A stretch of 64,000 nucleotides of DNA from Aedoeadaptatus coxii (GCF_001553115.1 NZ_KQ960171.1:1-64000), one strand, 5' to 3'. Positions 26,109-34,768 are shown, numbered from the stretch's first letter. Program-made: numbers and translations. Notes: generated by a model from the sequence alone, not told the origin.

Positions 26109-26924
26109 ATGTCTGAAACGGAAATGTTTGAAAAACTGAGAGCCATCATCGAGCCCTACGGTTCCGTCGCCATCGCCTATTCCGGCGGCGTGGATTCTTC
26201 TTTTTTAATGGCTGCCGCCTCGGAAATTTTAGGCGCGGACAATGTTTTGGGGATTTATGTGGAAAATGATCTCCACCCGAAACGGGAAAAGTTCGATGCC
26301 TACGTTATGGCGGAAATGCTGGGCTGGAAGGTAAAAGTAGTTTCGGTCGGCCTGGACAGCGATCCGCGCATCGCCGAAAATACGAAGGATCGCTGTTATT
26401 ATTGCAAGCGCGCAGCTTTTCAAACGATTCGCGAGCACGCAAAGGAAGCCGGATTTTCCACCGTCATGGACGGCACCAACTGCGACGATCTCGGCGAGTA
26501 TCGCCCGGGGCTCAAGGCTTTAGGGGAGCTGAATATTGTAAGCCCCATTAGGGAAGCGGGGCTCGGCAAAGAGGATGTGCGGAAGATTTCCAAATCCCGC
26601 TACGATTTGCCCACGTGGAACAAGCCGTCCAATTCCTGTTTGGCGACGCGCATTCCCTACGGCACGCCCCTGACGCACGAGAATCTGAACATTGTGGAAA
26701 AGGGGGAAATTTTCCTTCACGAATTAGGCTATTTAGTGTGCCGCATGCGCCTTCACGGCAATTTGGCGCGCATCGAATTGCCCGTAGAGGACTTCACGAA
26801 ATTTATGTCCCTTCATCGGGAAACGGTGAGTGATTATTTTAAGGAACTGGGCATTCTTTACACCACTTTGGATGTTTTAGGTTTTCGATCGGGATCTCAG
26901 GATGAAAGCTTGGAGGTAAAATGA
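26109..26924 (+). CDS. larE: ATP-dependent sacrificial sulfur transferase LarE
   Basis: 271 residues. PP-loop AYSGGVDSSFLMAA near 24-37, the DRCYYCKRAAF region, and Cys177 in SNSCLATRIPYG, equivalent to the sacrificial Cys176 of L. plantarum LarE. LarE donates its own cysteine sulfur to make the pyridinium dithiocarboxylate part of the nickel-pincer cofactor. larC follows with a 4-base overlap. LarB and any LarA enzyme are outside the window. Confidence 0.92.
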   Translation: MSETEMFEKLRAIIEPYGSVAIAYSGGVDSSFLMAAASEILGADNVLGIYVENDLHPKREKFDAYVMAEMLGWKVKVVSVGLDSDPRIAENTKDRCYYCKRAAFQTIREHAKEAGFSTVMDGTNCDDLGEYRPGLKALGELNIVSPIREAGLGKEDVRKISKSRYDLPTWNKPSNSCLATRIPYGTPLTHENLNIVEKGEIFLHELGYLVCRMRLHGNLARIELPVEDFTKFMSLHRETVSDYFKELGILYTTLDVLGFRSGSQDESLEVK

Positions 26925-28204
26925 GAGCGTTATTTATCGATCCTTTCAGCGGCATTAGCGGCAATATGTTTATCGGCGCCATGTTGGACGGCGGCTACAA
27001 AATCGAGCCCTTTTTAAAGGGCTTGCACCCTCTGGGGATTCATCCCCATGACGTCATCGTGGAAAAGCGGGACAAGGCGGGTATTTCCGCCACCTATTTT
27101 AATTTAATCGGCGAAGAGGAAAAACTCTCAGAAACCGATGGCGTCCACGAGCATCATCACTCACATTCTCACGACCACAGTCATTCACATGCCCACGATC
27201 ATGAACATTCCCACGATCATGAACACTCCCACGATCATGAACACTCCCACGATCATGCCCATCATCACCGAGATTTAAAGGCAGTTCACGCTCTTATCGA
27301 CTCCTGCGATTTCTCCGACGAGGTAAAAGCCCTTGCGAAATCCATTTACCGTCCCCTCGCCGAAGCGGAAGCCAAGGTTCACGGAAAAGACCCCGACACC
27401 GTTCACTTCCACGAAGTAGGGGAGTTGGATTCCGTCGTCGACGTATTAGGAGCGGCTTATTTTACGGTACTCGCCGACGTGGATGCGATTTATGTCGGCG
27501 CCGTCAATCCCGGCGGCGGCACGGTGCATTGCGCCCACGGAGAATATCCCGTGCCCGCACCGGCCACTGCCTATCTTTTAGCGTCTCTCGATGCTCCCTT
27601 AGGGGGTCCCGATGCCAAAGTGGAACTCACCACGCCTACGGGCGCCGCTATTTTAAAGGGCATCGGCGCGTGCTACAAACCTCGCCCCGAAGGCCGGGTG
27701 CTGAAAGTGGCTTACGGCGCGGGAACGCGAAACGGTGTGGTGCCCAATGTGCTTCGTATTTTCTTCCTGGAAACGGAAGAGGCCACGAACCCGGTGTGGT
27801 ACAGCTGCAATTTAGACGACATGACCGGGGAAGCACTCGGCTTCTGCATGGAACGGCTTTTTGACGCCGGGGCGCGGGATGTAAGCTACACGCCTATTTA
27901 CATGAAAAAGAATCGCCCGGGGTACCGTCTGGACGTTTTAACCGACGGGGAAAAGAGCCGCGATGTTTGCGACGTGCTCTTTACCCATACGACGACTTTA
28001 GGCATTAAAAAGATTCCCCTGGAAAAAATCGAATTGCCGCGAAGAGTGGAAGAGACGGAGACGGAATGGGGCGACATTCGCACGAAAATCGCCACGTGGA
28101 ACGGGGCTGAAAAGGCGAGTCCGGAATACGAGGATTTGCGGAAGATCGCCCTGGAGCGCACACGTTCCCTCGAAGAAGTGCGCCATCAATGGGAGAGACG
28201 ATGA
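26921..28204 (+). CDS. larC: Nickel-pincer cofactor metallochaperone LarC
   Basis: 427 residues in one uninterrupted frame. It begins LFIDPFSGISGNMFIGAMLDGG, carries a long His/Asp/Glu-rich segment (about residues 73-108) in the middle, then the conserved VHFHEVGELDSVVDVLGA, PAPATAYLL and C-terminal domain with NLDDMTGEALGF. LarC inserts nickel with CTP into the LarE/LarB-made cofactor. In L. plantarum larC1 and larC2 are joined by a ribosomal frameshift; here they are fused without one. The His-rich run probably stores or delivers nickel. Confidence 0.92.
   Translation: MRALFIDPFSGISGNMFIGAMLDGGYKIEPFLKGLHPLGIHPHDVIVEKRDKAGISATYFNLIGEEEKLSETDGVHEHHHSHSHDHSHSHAHDHEHSHDHEHSHDHEHSHDHAHHHRDLKAVHALIDSCDFSDEVKALAKSIYRPLAEAEAKVHGKDPDTVHFHEVGELDSVVDVLGAAYFTVLADVDAIYVGAVNPGGGTVHCAHGEYPVPAPATAYLLASLDAPLGGPDAKVELTTPTGAAILKGIGACYKPRPEGRVLKVAYGAGTRNGVVPNVLRIFFLETEEATNPVWYSCNLDDMTGEALGFCMERLFDAGARDVSYTPIYMKKNRPGYRLDVLTDGEKSRDVCDVLFTHTTTLGIKKIPLEKIELPRRVEETETEWGDIRTKIATWNGAEKASPEYEDLRKIALERTRSLEEVRHQWERR
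27192..27257 (+). repeat. 18-bp tandem repeat in larC
   Basis: About 3.7 copies of an 18-base unit beginning CCCACGATCATGAACA encode HDHEHS repeats in the nickel-binding part of LarC. In-frame copy-number change would alter the number of His residues without breaking the protein. Confidence 0.85.
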
Positions 28205-28779
28205 GTAAATTTTACGCCGTACGGGCAGGCAAAACGCCCGGCATTTATACGGATTGGGAAAGTTGCAAATCCCAAGTTCACGGATTTAAAGGCGCCATTT
28301 ATAAATCCTTTAAGCGAAGAGAAGATGCGGAAGCCTTTATGGGAGCATCCAAAGAAGAGGAAACTCCCGAAGGCCTTATCGCCTATGTAGACGGCTCCTA
28401 TCGCGACGAGGACAAGAGCTACAGCTACGGCGTTGCCCTTTACGATGAGGACGAGGTGATCTGGGAAGATAGCTGCCGTTTTCAGGGAGATATGGCGAGT
28501 ATGCGCAACGTGGCGGGGGAAATTTTAGGCGCCCGTGTCGCCATGGAGCGGGCCATTGAAACGGGACACGACGCCCTCATTCTCCATTACGATTACGCCG
28601 GCATCGAACACTGGGCGAAGGGAGAATGGAAGTGCAATAAAAAAGGAACCATAGACTATAAAGCGTTCTATGATTCCATAAAGGATCGATTAAAGGTTCA
28701 CTTCGTAAAAGTAGAGGCCCACACCGGTGTGGAAGGCAACGAGCGGGCGGATACCCTGGCGAAAGAAGCTGAATTCTAA
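28201..28779 (+). CDS. rnhA: Ribonuclease HI with N-terminal viroplasmin domain
   Basis: 192 residues. N-terminal viroplasmin/RNase H1 hybrid-binding domain (KFYAVRAGKTPGIYTDWESC...GFKGAIYKSF), then an RNase H fold with catalytic acids in AYVDGSYRD, GEILGARVAMERAI, LHYDYAGIEHW and the HTGVEGNERADTLAKEA end. It cuts RNA in RNA/DNA hybrids. Start: ATG 28201 overlapping the larC stop (ATGA) with GGGAGAG ahead. The functional link to larC is probably only positional. Confidence 0.9.
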   Translation: MSKFYAVRAGKTPGIYTDWESCKSQVHGFKGAIYKSFKRREDAEAFMGASKEEETPEGLIAYVDGSYRDEDKSYSYGVALYDEDEVIWEDSCRFQGDMASMRNVAGEILGARVAMERAIETGHDALILHYDYAGIEHWAKGEWKCNKKGTIDYKAFYDSIKDRLKVHFVKVEAHTGVEGNERADTLAKEAEF

Positions 28780-29198
28780 TCGAATTTGCGAATGGGTATA
28801 TTATTTTTTTCAAAAAGGCTCACGGCGTAATCGTCCACTCGATAATCATTCTTGTAGACGATTTCGCTAATTCCCGCCTGAATAAGTGCTTTTGTGCAGT
28901 TTAAGCAGGGGAAATGGGTAACATAGCAAATAGTACCCTTTGTGGAAATGCCTTCTTTGGCGCAATATAAAATGGCGTTCATCTCCGCGTGAATGGTGGC
29001 GATGCAGTGGCCGTCGCGCATAGTGTGGCCTACATCGTCGCAATGGGGATTGCCGGCGACGGAGCCGTTGTAGCCCGTGGAGACGATGCGGTGATCTCGA
29101 TTGACGAGGACGCAGCCTACGAGGGCGCGATCGCAAGTGGAACGACTGGCGACGATTTCTGTAATTTCCATAAAGTAACTATCCCAAGATTTTCTCAA
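28776..29198 (-). CDS. comEB: dCMP deaminase / ComEB-type cytidine deaminase
   Basis: 140 residues. The zinc site is TIHAEMNAI (His, Glu) and PCLNCTKALI (two Cys); a further structural zinc may use the CDRALVGC and HCDDVGHTMRDGHC segments, typical of dCMP deaminases. The start is a TTG at 29198 giving LRKSWDSYFMEI, chosen because AAGGAGG lies seven bases ahead and homologues begin MRKSWDxYF. An extended -10 (TGCTATACT) is at 29218-29226. It makes dUMP for thymidylate synthesis. It overlaps the rnhA end by 4 bases on the opposite strand. Confidence 0.88.
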   Translation of the reverse strand: MRKSWDSYFMEITEIVASRSTCDRALVGCVLVNRDHRIVSTGYNGSVAGNPHCDDVGHTMRDGHCIATIHAEMNAILYCAKEGISTKGTICYVTHFPCLNCTKALIQAGISEIVYKNDYRVDDYAVSLFEKNNIPIRKFD

Positions 29199-29259
29199 GA
29201 TGCACCTCCTTAGCTTTAGTATAGCACGAGAAAATCGTGAGTACACGGAAAGGAATAAA

Positions 29260-29712
29260 ATGAAAAAAACACTGAGCGAATTTAAAGATTTTATCGCAAG
29301 GGGCAATGTCTTGGACATGGCCGTCGGGGTTATCGTCGGCGGTGCCTTCGGAAAAATCGTAACCTCTCTCGTGAATGATATAGTAATGCCCTTGATCGGC
29401 CTCATCCTTGGCGGCATCGATCTTACGAAAATGTACTTGGCACTGGACGGCAAGACCTACAGTAATCCCGTGGAAGCGGCGGAAAGTGGCGCGCCTATTT
29501 TGGCCTACGGTAATTTTATTCAAAACGTTATCGACTTTCTCATTATCGCCTTCGTCATCTTTATGGCGATAAAGCAAATCGGCAAGTTGAAGAGTCGTTT
29601 CGTTCACGAAGAAGCGGCGGCGCCCACGACGAAAAAATGCCCTTATTGCTTTGAGGAAATGAACATTCAAGCCACACGTTGCCCCCATTGCACGGCGGAA
29701 CTGGAGAAATAA
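29260..29712 (+). CDS. mscL: Large-conductance mechanosensitive channel MscL with C-terminal zinc ribbon
   Basis: 150 residues. The canonical MscL part spans 1-118: FKDFIARGNVLDMAVGVIVG with the gate-lining helix, an extracellular loop, and TM2 (VIDFLIIAFVIFMAIKQI). Instead of ending in the short helical bundle it continues into a zinc ribbon, CPYC...CPHC (about residues 127-144). The ribbon would form a cytoplasmic pentameric cap. The 61-base gap to comEB holds divergent promoters. AAAGGAA precedes the ATG at 29260. Confidence 0.9.
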   Translation: MKKTLSEFKDFIARGNVLDMAVGVIVGGAFGKIVTSLVNDIVMPLIGLILGGIDLTKMYLALDGKTYSNPVEAAESGAPILAYGNFIQNVIDFLIIAFVIFMAIKQIGKLKSRFVHEEAAAPTTKKCPYCFEEMNIQATRCPHCTAELEK

Positions 29713-30828
29713 ATGGCATACGGTTTAGTTTTAGAAGGCGGCGGCGCCAAGGGGAGCTATCAGCTAGGCGCTTATATGGCGGTTCAGGAAATGAAGCCCG
29801 ATATTCGCCTCGTCGTCGGCACGTCCATCGGCGCCTTAAATGGCGCCTTTATTGTGCAGGGAAATACCGACGAACTGGCGAGGATTTGGTCGAAGATTTC
29901 CTTCGACAACGGCGGCGAGCTGTCCTCTGCTCTCGTAGAAATCAAAAAGGGGATCGATCCCGTAAGCCTTGCCAAGACGGCGCGGGCTATGCGGCGAGTG
30001 GATCTGGAGCCCTTAAAGGAACTGATCCACCGCCACATCGACGAAGAGGCTATTCGGAAAAGTTCCATAGATTACGGACTCGTCGTCTACAGCGTCAGCG
30101 AGGCGAAGACGAAATTTTTGTACCTGGAAGATATTCCCAAGGGGCGTCTCGGAAATTATATTTTGGCGAGCTGTTGTTATCCCGTCTTTGCGCCGGTTAA
30201 AATCGACGGGAAGTTTTACGCCGACGGAGGCATCGGAAACAATCTTCCCTACGAAATGGTGTTGGCGAGGGATCTCGACCCCATTATTTTGAGGACCAAT
30301 CCCCCGAAAGGCGAGGTGTTTCCCGAAAACAGCATCGTCATCGGGCCGACCCAACCTATTGCGGAAACCATGCACTTCGATCCCGATCTCGCTTCCCGCA
30401 GAATGCACATCGGCTACCGTCACGGCCGCCGTATTTTAGGGGGCTACGACGGCATGGATTACATTTTCTATCCCTTTAGCGAAAGGGAAGCGTTAAAGCG
30501 GCTCGACGATTTATTTTTCGCCGCCACGGAAGATTTCCGCTATTTAGTGGAAGAAAAGGGATCGCCGGAGCGGGGCATCCACGACAATCTATGGCCGAAA
30601 CTCGCCGACGCTTTACATCTCGGCGAAGAATACAGCTACAAAGAGTTGCTCTTAGGGCTCGTAGAAGCCCGCGCCGATCAACTCCATATGGATCGGGATA
30701 AGATATACACTCTCGACGGCTTGCTGGATGCCATGGAGAAAAGGGGAGACGTGCGCCCGCCGGTGGAATCGATGGTGGAGCGCGTGCTCTATTTATTGTT
30801 TAGGGGAAAGAGGTTGGCCATTGAATAG
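29713..30828 (+). CDS. Patatin-like phospholipase
   Basis: 371 residues. The oxyanion glycine loop is LEGGGAKGSYQLGA (8-20), the nucleophile elbow GTSIG has Ser38, and the catalytic Asp is in YADGGIGNN near 175. The C-terminal 190 residues are helical and unlike the short RssA family, so substrate binding may differ. It starts directly after the mscL stop (ATG at 29713), so the two are co-expressed: a membrane-tension channel with a lipid acyl hydrolase. Confidence 0.85.
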   Translation: MAYGLVLEGGGAKGSYQLGAYMAVQEMKPDIRLVVGTSIGALNGAFIVQGNTDELARIWSKISFDNGGELSSALVEIKKGIDPVSLAKTARAMRRVDLEPLKELIHRHIDEEAIRKSSIDYGLVVYSVSEAKTKFLYLEDIPKGRLGNYILASCCYPVFAPVKIDGKFYADGGIGNNLPYEMVLARDLDPIILRTNPPKGEVFPENSIVIGPTQPIAETMHFDPDLASRRMHIGYRHGRRILGGYDGMDYIFYPFSEREALKRLDDLFFAATEDFRYLVEEKGSPERGIHDNLWPKLADALHLGEEYSYKELLLGLVEARADQLHMDRDKIYTLDGLLDAMEKRGDVRPPVESMVERVLYLLFRGKRLAIE

Positions 30829-31456
30829 GGAAAAAATTAAAAACTTACTGGATCATCACGTGCCGGAACCTCTCGGTTTGGAGCATCGCTTTTCGGTGTT
30901 GTGTCCGCTAATCGACGTAGACGGGGAAACCCACGTGCTCTTTGAAAAGCGATCCCTTCATCTTTCCAGCCACACGGGGGAGGTTTCCCTTCCCGGCGGC
31001 CGCATCGAAGAAGGGGAGACGCCGAGAGAGGCGGCTTTTCGCGAAACCATCGAGGAGCTGCGCATCGATCCTGCGCATTTAAACATTCTCGGCGAAGGAA
31101 ATTACCTCGTGGCGCGAAACAATCGGGCGGTGCACGTCTTTATCGGCACCCTTGAAGGCATTGCCGTGGAGGATATTTCTCCGGAGCCGGGAGAAGTGGC
31201 CTATGTGTTTACCGTGCCCCTTTCGGTATTTCTCAATACGGAGCCGGAGGAACACATTATCGAATTTAAAAAAGATAGGGACGACGGCTTTCCATACGAT
31301 TTAATTCCCCAAACCACGGTGGCGCCCTTTCGAAACATTAAAGATCGCATTTTCTTTTACAAAGAAGCGAAGGAAAAGGAACAGATCGTCTGGGGCATGA
31401 CGGCGAAAATCATGCGCGACGTGGGGAAACTGTTACGTAAAACAATTACAAATTAA
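30821..31456 (+). CDS. NUDIX hydrolase (coenzyme A pyrophosphatase type)
   Basis: 211 residues from a TTG start that overlaps the end of the patatin gene by 8 bases, with AAAGAGG ahead. The Nudix box is GRIEEGETPREAAFRETIEE, complete with all acidic residues. LPGG ahead of it and the SxHxGEVSLPGG layout are as in CoA pyrophosphatases (UPF0035), which cleave CoA to 4'-phosphopantetheine and 3',5'-ADP. The role with the patatin gene is unclear. Confidence 0.85.
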   Translation: MNREKIKNLLDHHVPEPLGLEHRFSVLCPLIDVDGETHVLFEKRSLHLSSHTGEVSLPGGRIEEGETPREAAFRETIEELRIDPAHLNILGEGNYLVARNNRAVHVFIGTLEGIAVEDISPEPGEVAYVFTVPLSVFLNTEPEEHIIEFKKDRDDGFPYDLIPQTTVAPFRNIKDRIFFYKEAKEKEQIVWGMTAKIMRDVGKLLRKTITN

Positions 31457-31476
31457 TGACAAACTCGTCGGATTTA

Positions 31477-31505
31477 TTGCGACTGAAACAGACCATTGGT
31501 ACAAT
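31477..31505 (+). promoter_or_regulatory. Promoter of the G5/3D-domain gene
   Basis: TTGCGA (31477-31482), 17-base spacer, TACAAT (31500-31505). A leader of about 70 bases follows, with the pair AAAGGTTAC/GTAAC(TTTT) able to form a small hairpin. Confidence 0.6.
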
Positions 31506-31578
31506 AGCCAAGTAAATGTAAGAAAGGTTACATTTTGTAACTTTTAATCGCAATGAATCTCAAAGGAGTTTGACATAG

Positions 31579-32541
31579 ATGAAAAAGACCTTGGCCCTTT
31601 CGGCATTGGCACTCAGCCTTTTAATCCCCTCTTCCGCAGAAGCGAAGACGTTTTTCATTGAAACAGCGGGAAAAGCCCCCGTGACCGTGGAATCCGACGG
31701 CCAAACGGTAGGCGAAGTGATTATGGAAAAGGGAATCGACATTCCCGAAGGCTTCGTTCCCTTCCCCAGTGCAACGGAAGCCATCCCCGAAGACGGCAAG
31801 GTTCGCATCGAAAAAGGCATGACGGTTCGCGTAAAAGACGGAGAAAACGAGTATGTGCGTTCCGTCAAAAGCGATCGCGTAGAGGATATTTTAAAAGAGC
31901 TGAAGATTACGCTGGGCAAAAATGATTCCGTGACGCCGCCTTTAAACGGCCGCATCGGAAAAGGCGAAATCCTCCGCATTAATCGGGAAAAAGAAGAGAC
32001 GGTGGTTCGCCAAAAACCCATGGACTTTGAAACCGTCGTGCGAGAAAATCCCGATCTTTACGAAGGCGTGGAAAAAGTTGTGCAAGAAGGCGCCAAGGGC
32101 TTGGTGGAAGAAACCCGCCTCGTTACCACGGTCAACGGCGAAGAGCGCGGCAGCATCGTCATCGGCTCCCGCGTGTTGGCGGAAAGCCGCAATAAAATTG
32201 TGGAAGTAGGCACAAAGAAAGCTGAAAACATCATTCAAGGCAAAAAGTATAAGAAGAAAATCGTTATGCGCGCCACGGCTTACGATCCCAGCGCCGGCAA
32301 ATGGACAGCGTCCGGAACGCGGGCGAGAGTTGGCGCCGTAGCCGTAGATCCTCGCGTTATTCCCTTAGGCACGAAACTTTACATCGAAAGCGCCGACGGA
32401 TTCCCCACTTACGGATTCGCCGTAGCGGAAGATACGGGCGGCGCCATTAAGGGTAATCGCATCGATTTATTTTACAACTCCAATAGCCAAGCCAGACGCT
32501 TTGGCAGACGAAACGTAGTGGTCTACGTTCTCGAAGATTAA
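31579..32541 (+). CDS. Secreted cell-wall protein with DUF348, G5 and 3D domains (YabE-like)
   Basis: 320 residues. A signal peptide (KKTLALSALALSLLIPSSAEA) is followed by one or two DUF348 ubiquitin-like domains (about 25-140), a G5 domain (about 150-220, EETRLVTTVNGE) and a C-terminal 3D domain (about 228-320) with ATAYDP, VAVDPRVIPLGTKLYIE, AEDTGGAIKGNRIDLF, the Asp-rich lytic-transglycosylase-like core of YabE/YocH/RPF-like proteins. It likely binds and cuts peptidoglycan. Monocistronic with promoter and terminator. Confidence 0.88.
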   Translation: MKKTLALSALALSLLIPSSAEAKTFFIETAGKAPVTVESDGQTVGEVIMEKGIDIPEGFVPFPSATEAIPEDGKVRIEKGMTVRVKDGENEYVRSVKSDRVEDILKELKITLGKNDSVTPPLNGRIGKGEILRINREKEETVVRQKPMDFETVVRENPDLYEGVEKVVQEGAKGLVEETRLVTTVNGEERGSIVIGSRVLAESRNKIVEVGTKKAENIIQGKKYKKKIVMRATAYDPSAGKWTASGTRARVGAVAVDPRVIPLGTKLYIESADGFPTYGFAVAEDTGGAIKGNRIDLFYNSNSQARRFGRRNVVVYVLED

Positions 32542-32546
32542 GAACT

Positions 32547-32568
32547 CGCCGGGAAACCGGCGTTTTTT
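32547..32568 (+). terminator. Terminator of the G5/3D-domain gene
   Basis: CGCCGG-GAAA-CCGGCG followed by TTTTTT. Confidence 0.85.
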
Positions 32569-32593
32569 ATTGGGAAAATAAAATTGATAAGAG

Positions 32594-32622
32594 TTGTCAA
32601 AAATGGAAAAGACCGATATAAT
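32594..32622 (+). promoter_or_regulatory. Promoter of the S-layer FMN-binding protein
   Basis: TTGTCA (32594-32599), 17-base spacer, perfect TATAAT (32617-32622), 29 bases before the ATG; a strong promoter. Confidence 0.8.
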
Positions 32623-32651
32623 GAGAATTAATATTATTAAGGAGGTCTTTC

Positions 32652-34631
32652 ATGAACAAGAAACTAAAATACTTACCGGCAGTTGCCGCGGCATTTGCCA
32701 TCGGCTTCGCCTTAAACGGCGGCGTTCACGCTCAAGGCTTTGAGGATATGCCCAAGGAAAATCACTGGTCTTATCGCCCTATTCGTTTTTGCTTGGATAA
32801 AAATTATTTGAAGGGAATGGATGAAGTACATATTGCCCCCAACGCGTCCCTTACGCGTGGTCAAATGGCGGCGATTATGAATCGCGTCAAAGGTACCAGC
32901 GAAAAAGCCGACATCAGTGCATTTAAAGACGTAAAAGTACAGGACTGGTTTTACGACGACATTGCAAAAGCTGTAAAGGCCGGCTTTATTTCCGGACGCT
33001 CTGCCAGTGAAATGGCGCCTAATGCCAAGATTACCCGCGAAGAAGCCTTTACCATTCTCGCCCGCGTTCTCGGCGAAAAAGAGGCGAAGCAACATCTCGA
33101 CGCTTTTAAAGACGGAAAAGATGTAGCGCCTTGGGCAGCTAAGGGCGTCAACTTTTTAGTGGATCAAAAAATCGTCAACGGAGACAACGGCAGCCTTCGC
33201 CCGAAAGACGGCATTACCCGCGCGGAATTTGCTCAAATCGTCTTCCAAGCTTTCGGAAAAGAAGAAGCGCCTCAAGTGCAAGAGGGCGTGCTCTTCGGCG
33301 ATGCCAATGTAGATCAACAACAATATCCCGCCATCGCACCGTTTGTTCACCCGCCCTTTTACAATGTGCGCGTGAAAGTGACGGTCGGTAAAGACGGAAA
33401 GATTCAATCGGTGGAAGACAACGAAACCATCGAAAAAGGTCTGGCTCCCGGCATGAAGAAAGATTTCTTCGAAAAGAAGAACGCGCCTTTCTTCAATCAA
33501 TTAAAAGAGCAAAAATTCTACGATAAAGTAAAAGGCTTGGATCGCGCAGGTGTCGAAGCGCTTAAAGTGAACCACGGGGAAGTAGACGCTTTAACCGGCG
33601 CCACGGAAACGGGTAAGGCTTTCAAACAAGCGATTTTAAACGCATTCGATAAAAAAGAAGGGAAGAAATTCCTCAGCGAAAAAGAAACCCTCGTAGCGGA
33701 AAAACCCATGGTCACGAAACAAGGGGTTACCGTTCACTTTAAAAATAATTTGCCGAAAGATTTTAAGGTAAAATTAGTCAGCGTCAACGCCGGCATTTAC
33801 AATGGCGAAAATGTCATTGACAGCTCCAAGATTCAATGGAAAGCGGCAAAAGACGGCTTCGATCTTACGATCGCAGGCGATTTGAAAGCCGGAAAATACA
33901 TGGTGAACATTGTGGATGAAAGCGGAAAATATCGCTCCCCGGATTTCGAAAGCGGACACGGAAGTCCGCGGAAATATCCCTTCTTCGTCATCGAAAAGGG
34001 CGCGAAATTAGCTTATAAAGACGGCAAACTCACTATTTCCGACAATGATTACGCCAACTTCCAACAAAATATCGAAGAAATTGTCGTAACGCCCTTAAAG
34101 GGTAACGAACCGATCAAAGATAAAGCCATGGACATCGAACCTGTGGGCCACCACGGAACCAAAGGGGATTACCAAAAGAACCCCATGTTCTTAAAAGACG
34201 GCAGCATTAGCGAAGCCGTTACCTTCGGCCGCAAGAAAGCACCCGTCTTTATGAAAGGTGTAAGCTACAAGATCGAAGTGGAAACCTATGGCTACGGCAC
34301 ATTGGAATTTACCTACACCGCTAAAGAAGGCATTAAAGAAGGGGAAGGTAAAAAAGACGGAAGCTACACGGGCAAAGCACCGGTGGGAAGCTTCGGTTAT
34401 GATTTCATCGCCGATGTGACGGTAAAAGACGGAAAGATTACCGCCATAAAAGACAACACGAAGCCGGACGGTGAAAGCGCCAAACGCCACAACGCATACA
34501 TCGACGCCAAGATGCTGGATAAATTCGTAGGCAAAAACGCCAAAGAAGTAAAGGGAATGGCGGACACCGTAAGCGGCGCCACCGCCACATCGAAAGCGGC
34601 ACAAGAAGCGATTTTAAACGCATTGAAATAA
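32652..34631 (+). CDS. S-layer protein with three SLH repeats and two FMN-binding domains
   Basis: 659 residues. Signal peptide (1-27, ending VHAQG); three SLH repeats (about 30-75, 90-140, 150-200; e.g. WSYRPIRFCLDKNYLKG, ITRAEFAQIVF) that bind wall polymer; an FMN-binding domain at about 225-335 ending in DALTGAT (312-318); a beta-rich middle (340-560); a second FMN-binding domain at about 570-659 ending in DTVSGAT (638-644). Both endings match the Dxx(S/T)GAT flavinylation motif where ApbE attaches FMN to the last Thr. Outside the cell this suggests electron transfer or reductase function. Strong promoter and SD (AAGGAGG). Confidence 0.87.
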   Translation: MNKKLKYLPAVAAAFAIGFALNGGVHAQGFEDMPKENHWSYRPIRFCLDKNYLKGMDEVHIAPNASLTRGQMAAIMNRVKGTSEKADISAFKDVKVQDWFYDDIAKAVKAGFISGRSASEMAPNAKITREEAFTILARVLGEKEAKQHLDAFKDGKDVAPWAAKGVNFLVDQKIVNGDNGSLRPKDGITRAEFAQIVFQAFGKEEAPQVQEGVLFGDANVDQQQYPAIAPFVHPPFYNVRVKVTVGKDGKIQSVEDNETIEKGLAPGMKKDFFEKKNAPFFNQLKEQKFYDKVKGLDRAGVEALKVNHGEVDALTGATETGKAFKQAILNAFDKKEGKKFLSEKETLVAEKPMVTKQGVTVHFKNNLPKDFKVKLVSVNAGIYNGENVIDSSKIQWKAAKDGFDLTIAGDLKAGKYMVNIVDESGKYRSPDFESGHGSPRKYPFFVIEKGAKLAYKDGKLTISDNDYANFQQNIEEIVVTPLKGNEPIKDKAMDIEPVGHHGTKGDYQKNPMFLKDGSISEAVTFGRKKAPVFMKGVSYKIEVETYGYGTLEFTYTAKEGIKEGEGKKDGSYTGKAPVGSFGYDFIADVTVKDGKITAIKDNTKPDGESAKRHNAYIDAKMLDKFVGKNAKEVKGMADTVSGATATSKAAQEAILNALK

Positions 34632-34641
34632 GGAAAAAGAA

Positions 34642-34667
34642 AGCGGCTCGAAGGAGCTGCTTTTTTT
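34642..34667 (+). terminator. Terminator of the S-layer FMN-binding protein
   Basis: AGCGGCTC pairs with GAGCTGCT around GAAG, followed by seven T. Confidence 0.85.
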
Positions 34668-34692
34668 GTGGGCGAAAAACAGTGGAAAAGGA

Positions 34693-34748
34693 TTGACGAA
34701 AAATGAAAATCGTTGTACATTATTGTTACCGACGGAACCGTCGGCAAC
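34693..34748 (+). promoter_or_regulatory. Promoter and operator of the TetR gene
   Basis: TTGACG (34693-34698), 17-base spacer, TACATT (34716-34721). At 34725-34748, overlapping the expected start of transcription, is an inverted repeat with 11-base arms: GTTACCGACGG-AA-CCGTCGGCAAC (one mismatch). This is placed for autorepression by the TetR protein. Confidence 0.75.
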
Positions 34749-34768
34749 AGAAAAAGGGAGGAGAGGTT

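Noticed and set aside
27192-27257. Short regular repeats as a CRISPR array
   Set aside because: The 18-bp units have no spacers, lie in frame inside larC and encode His-rich repeats.
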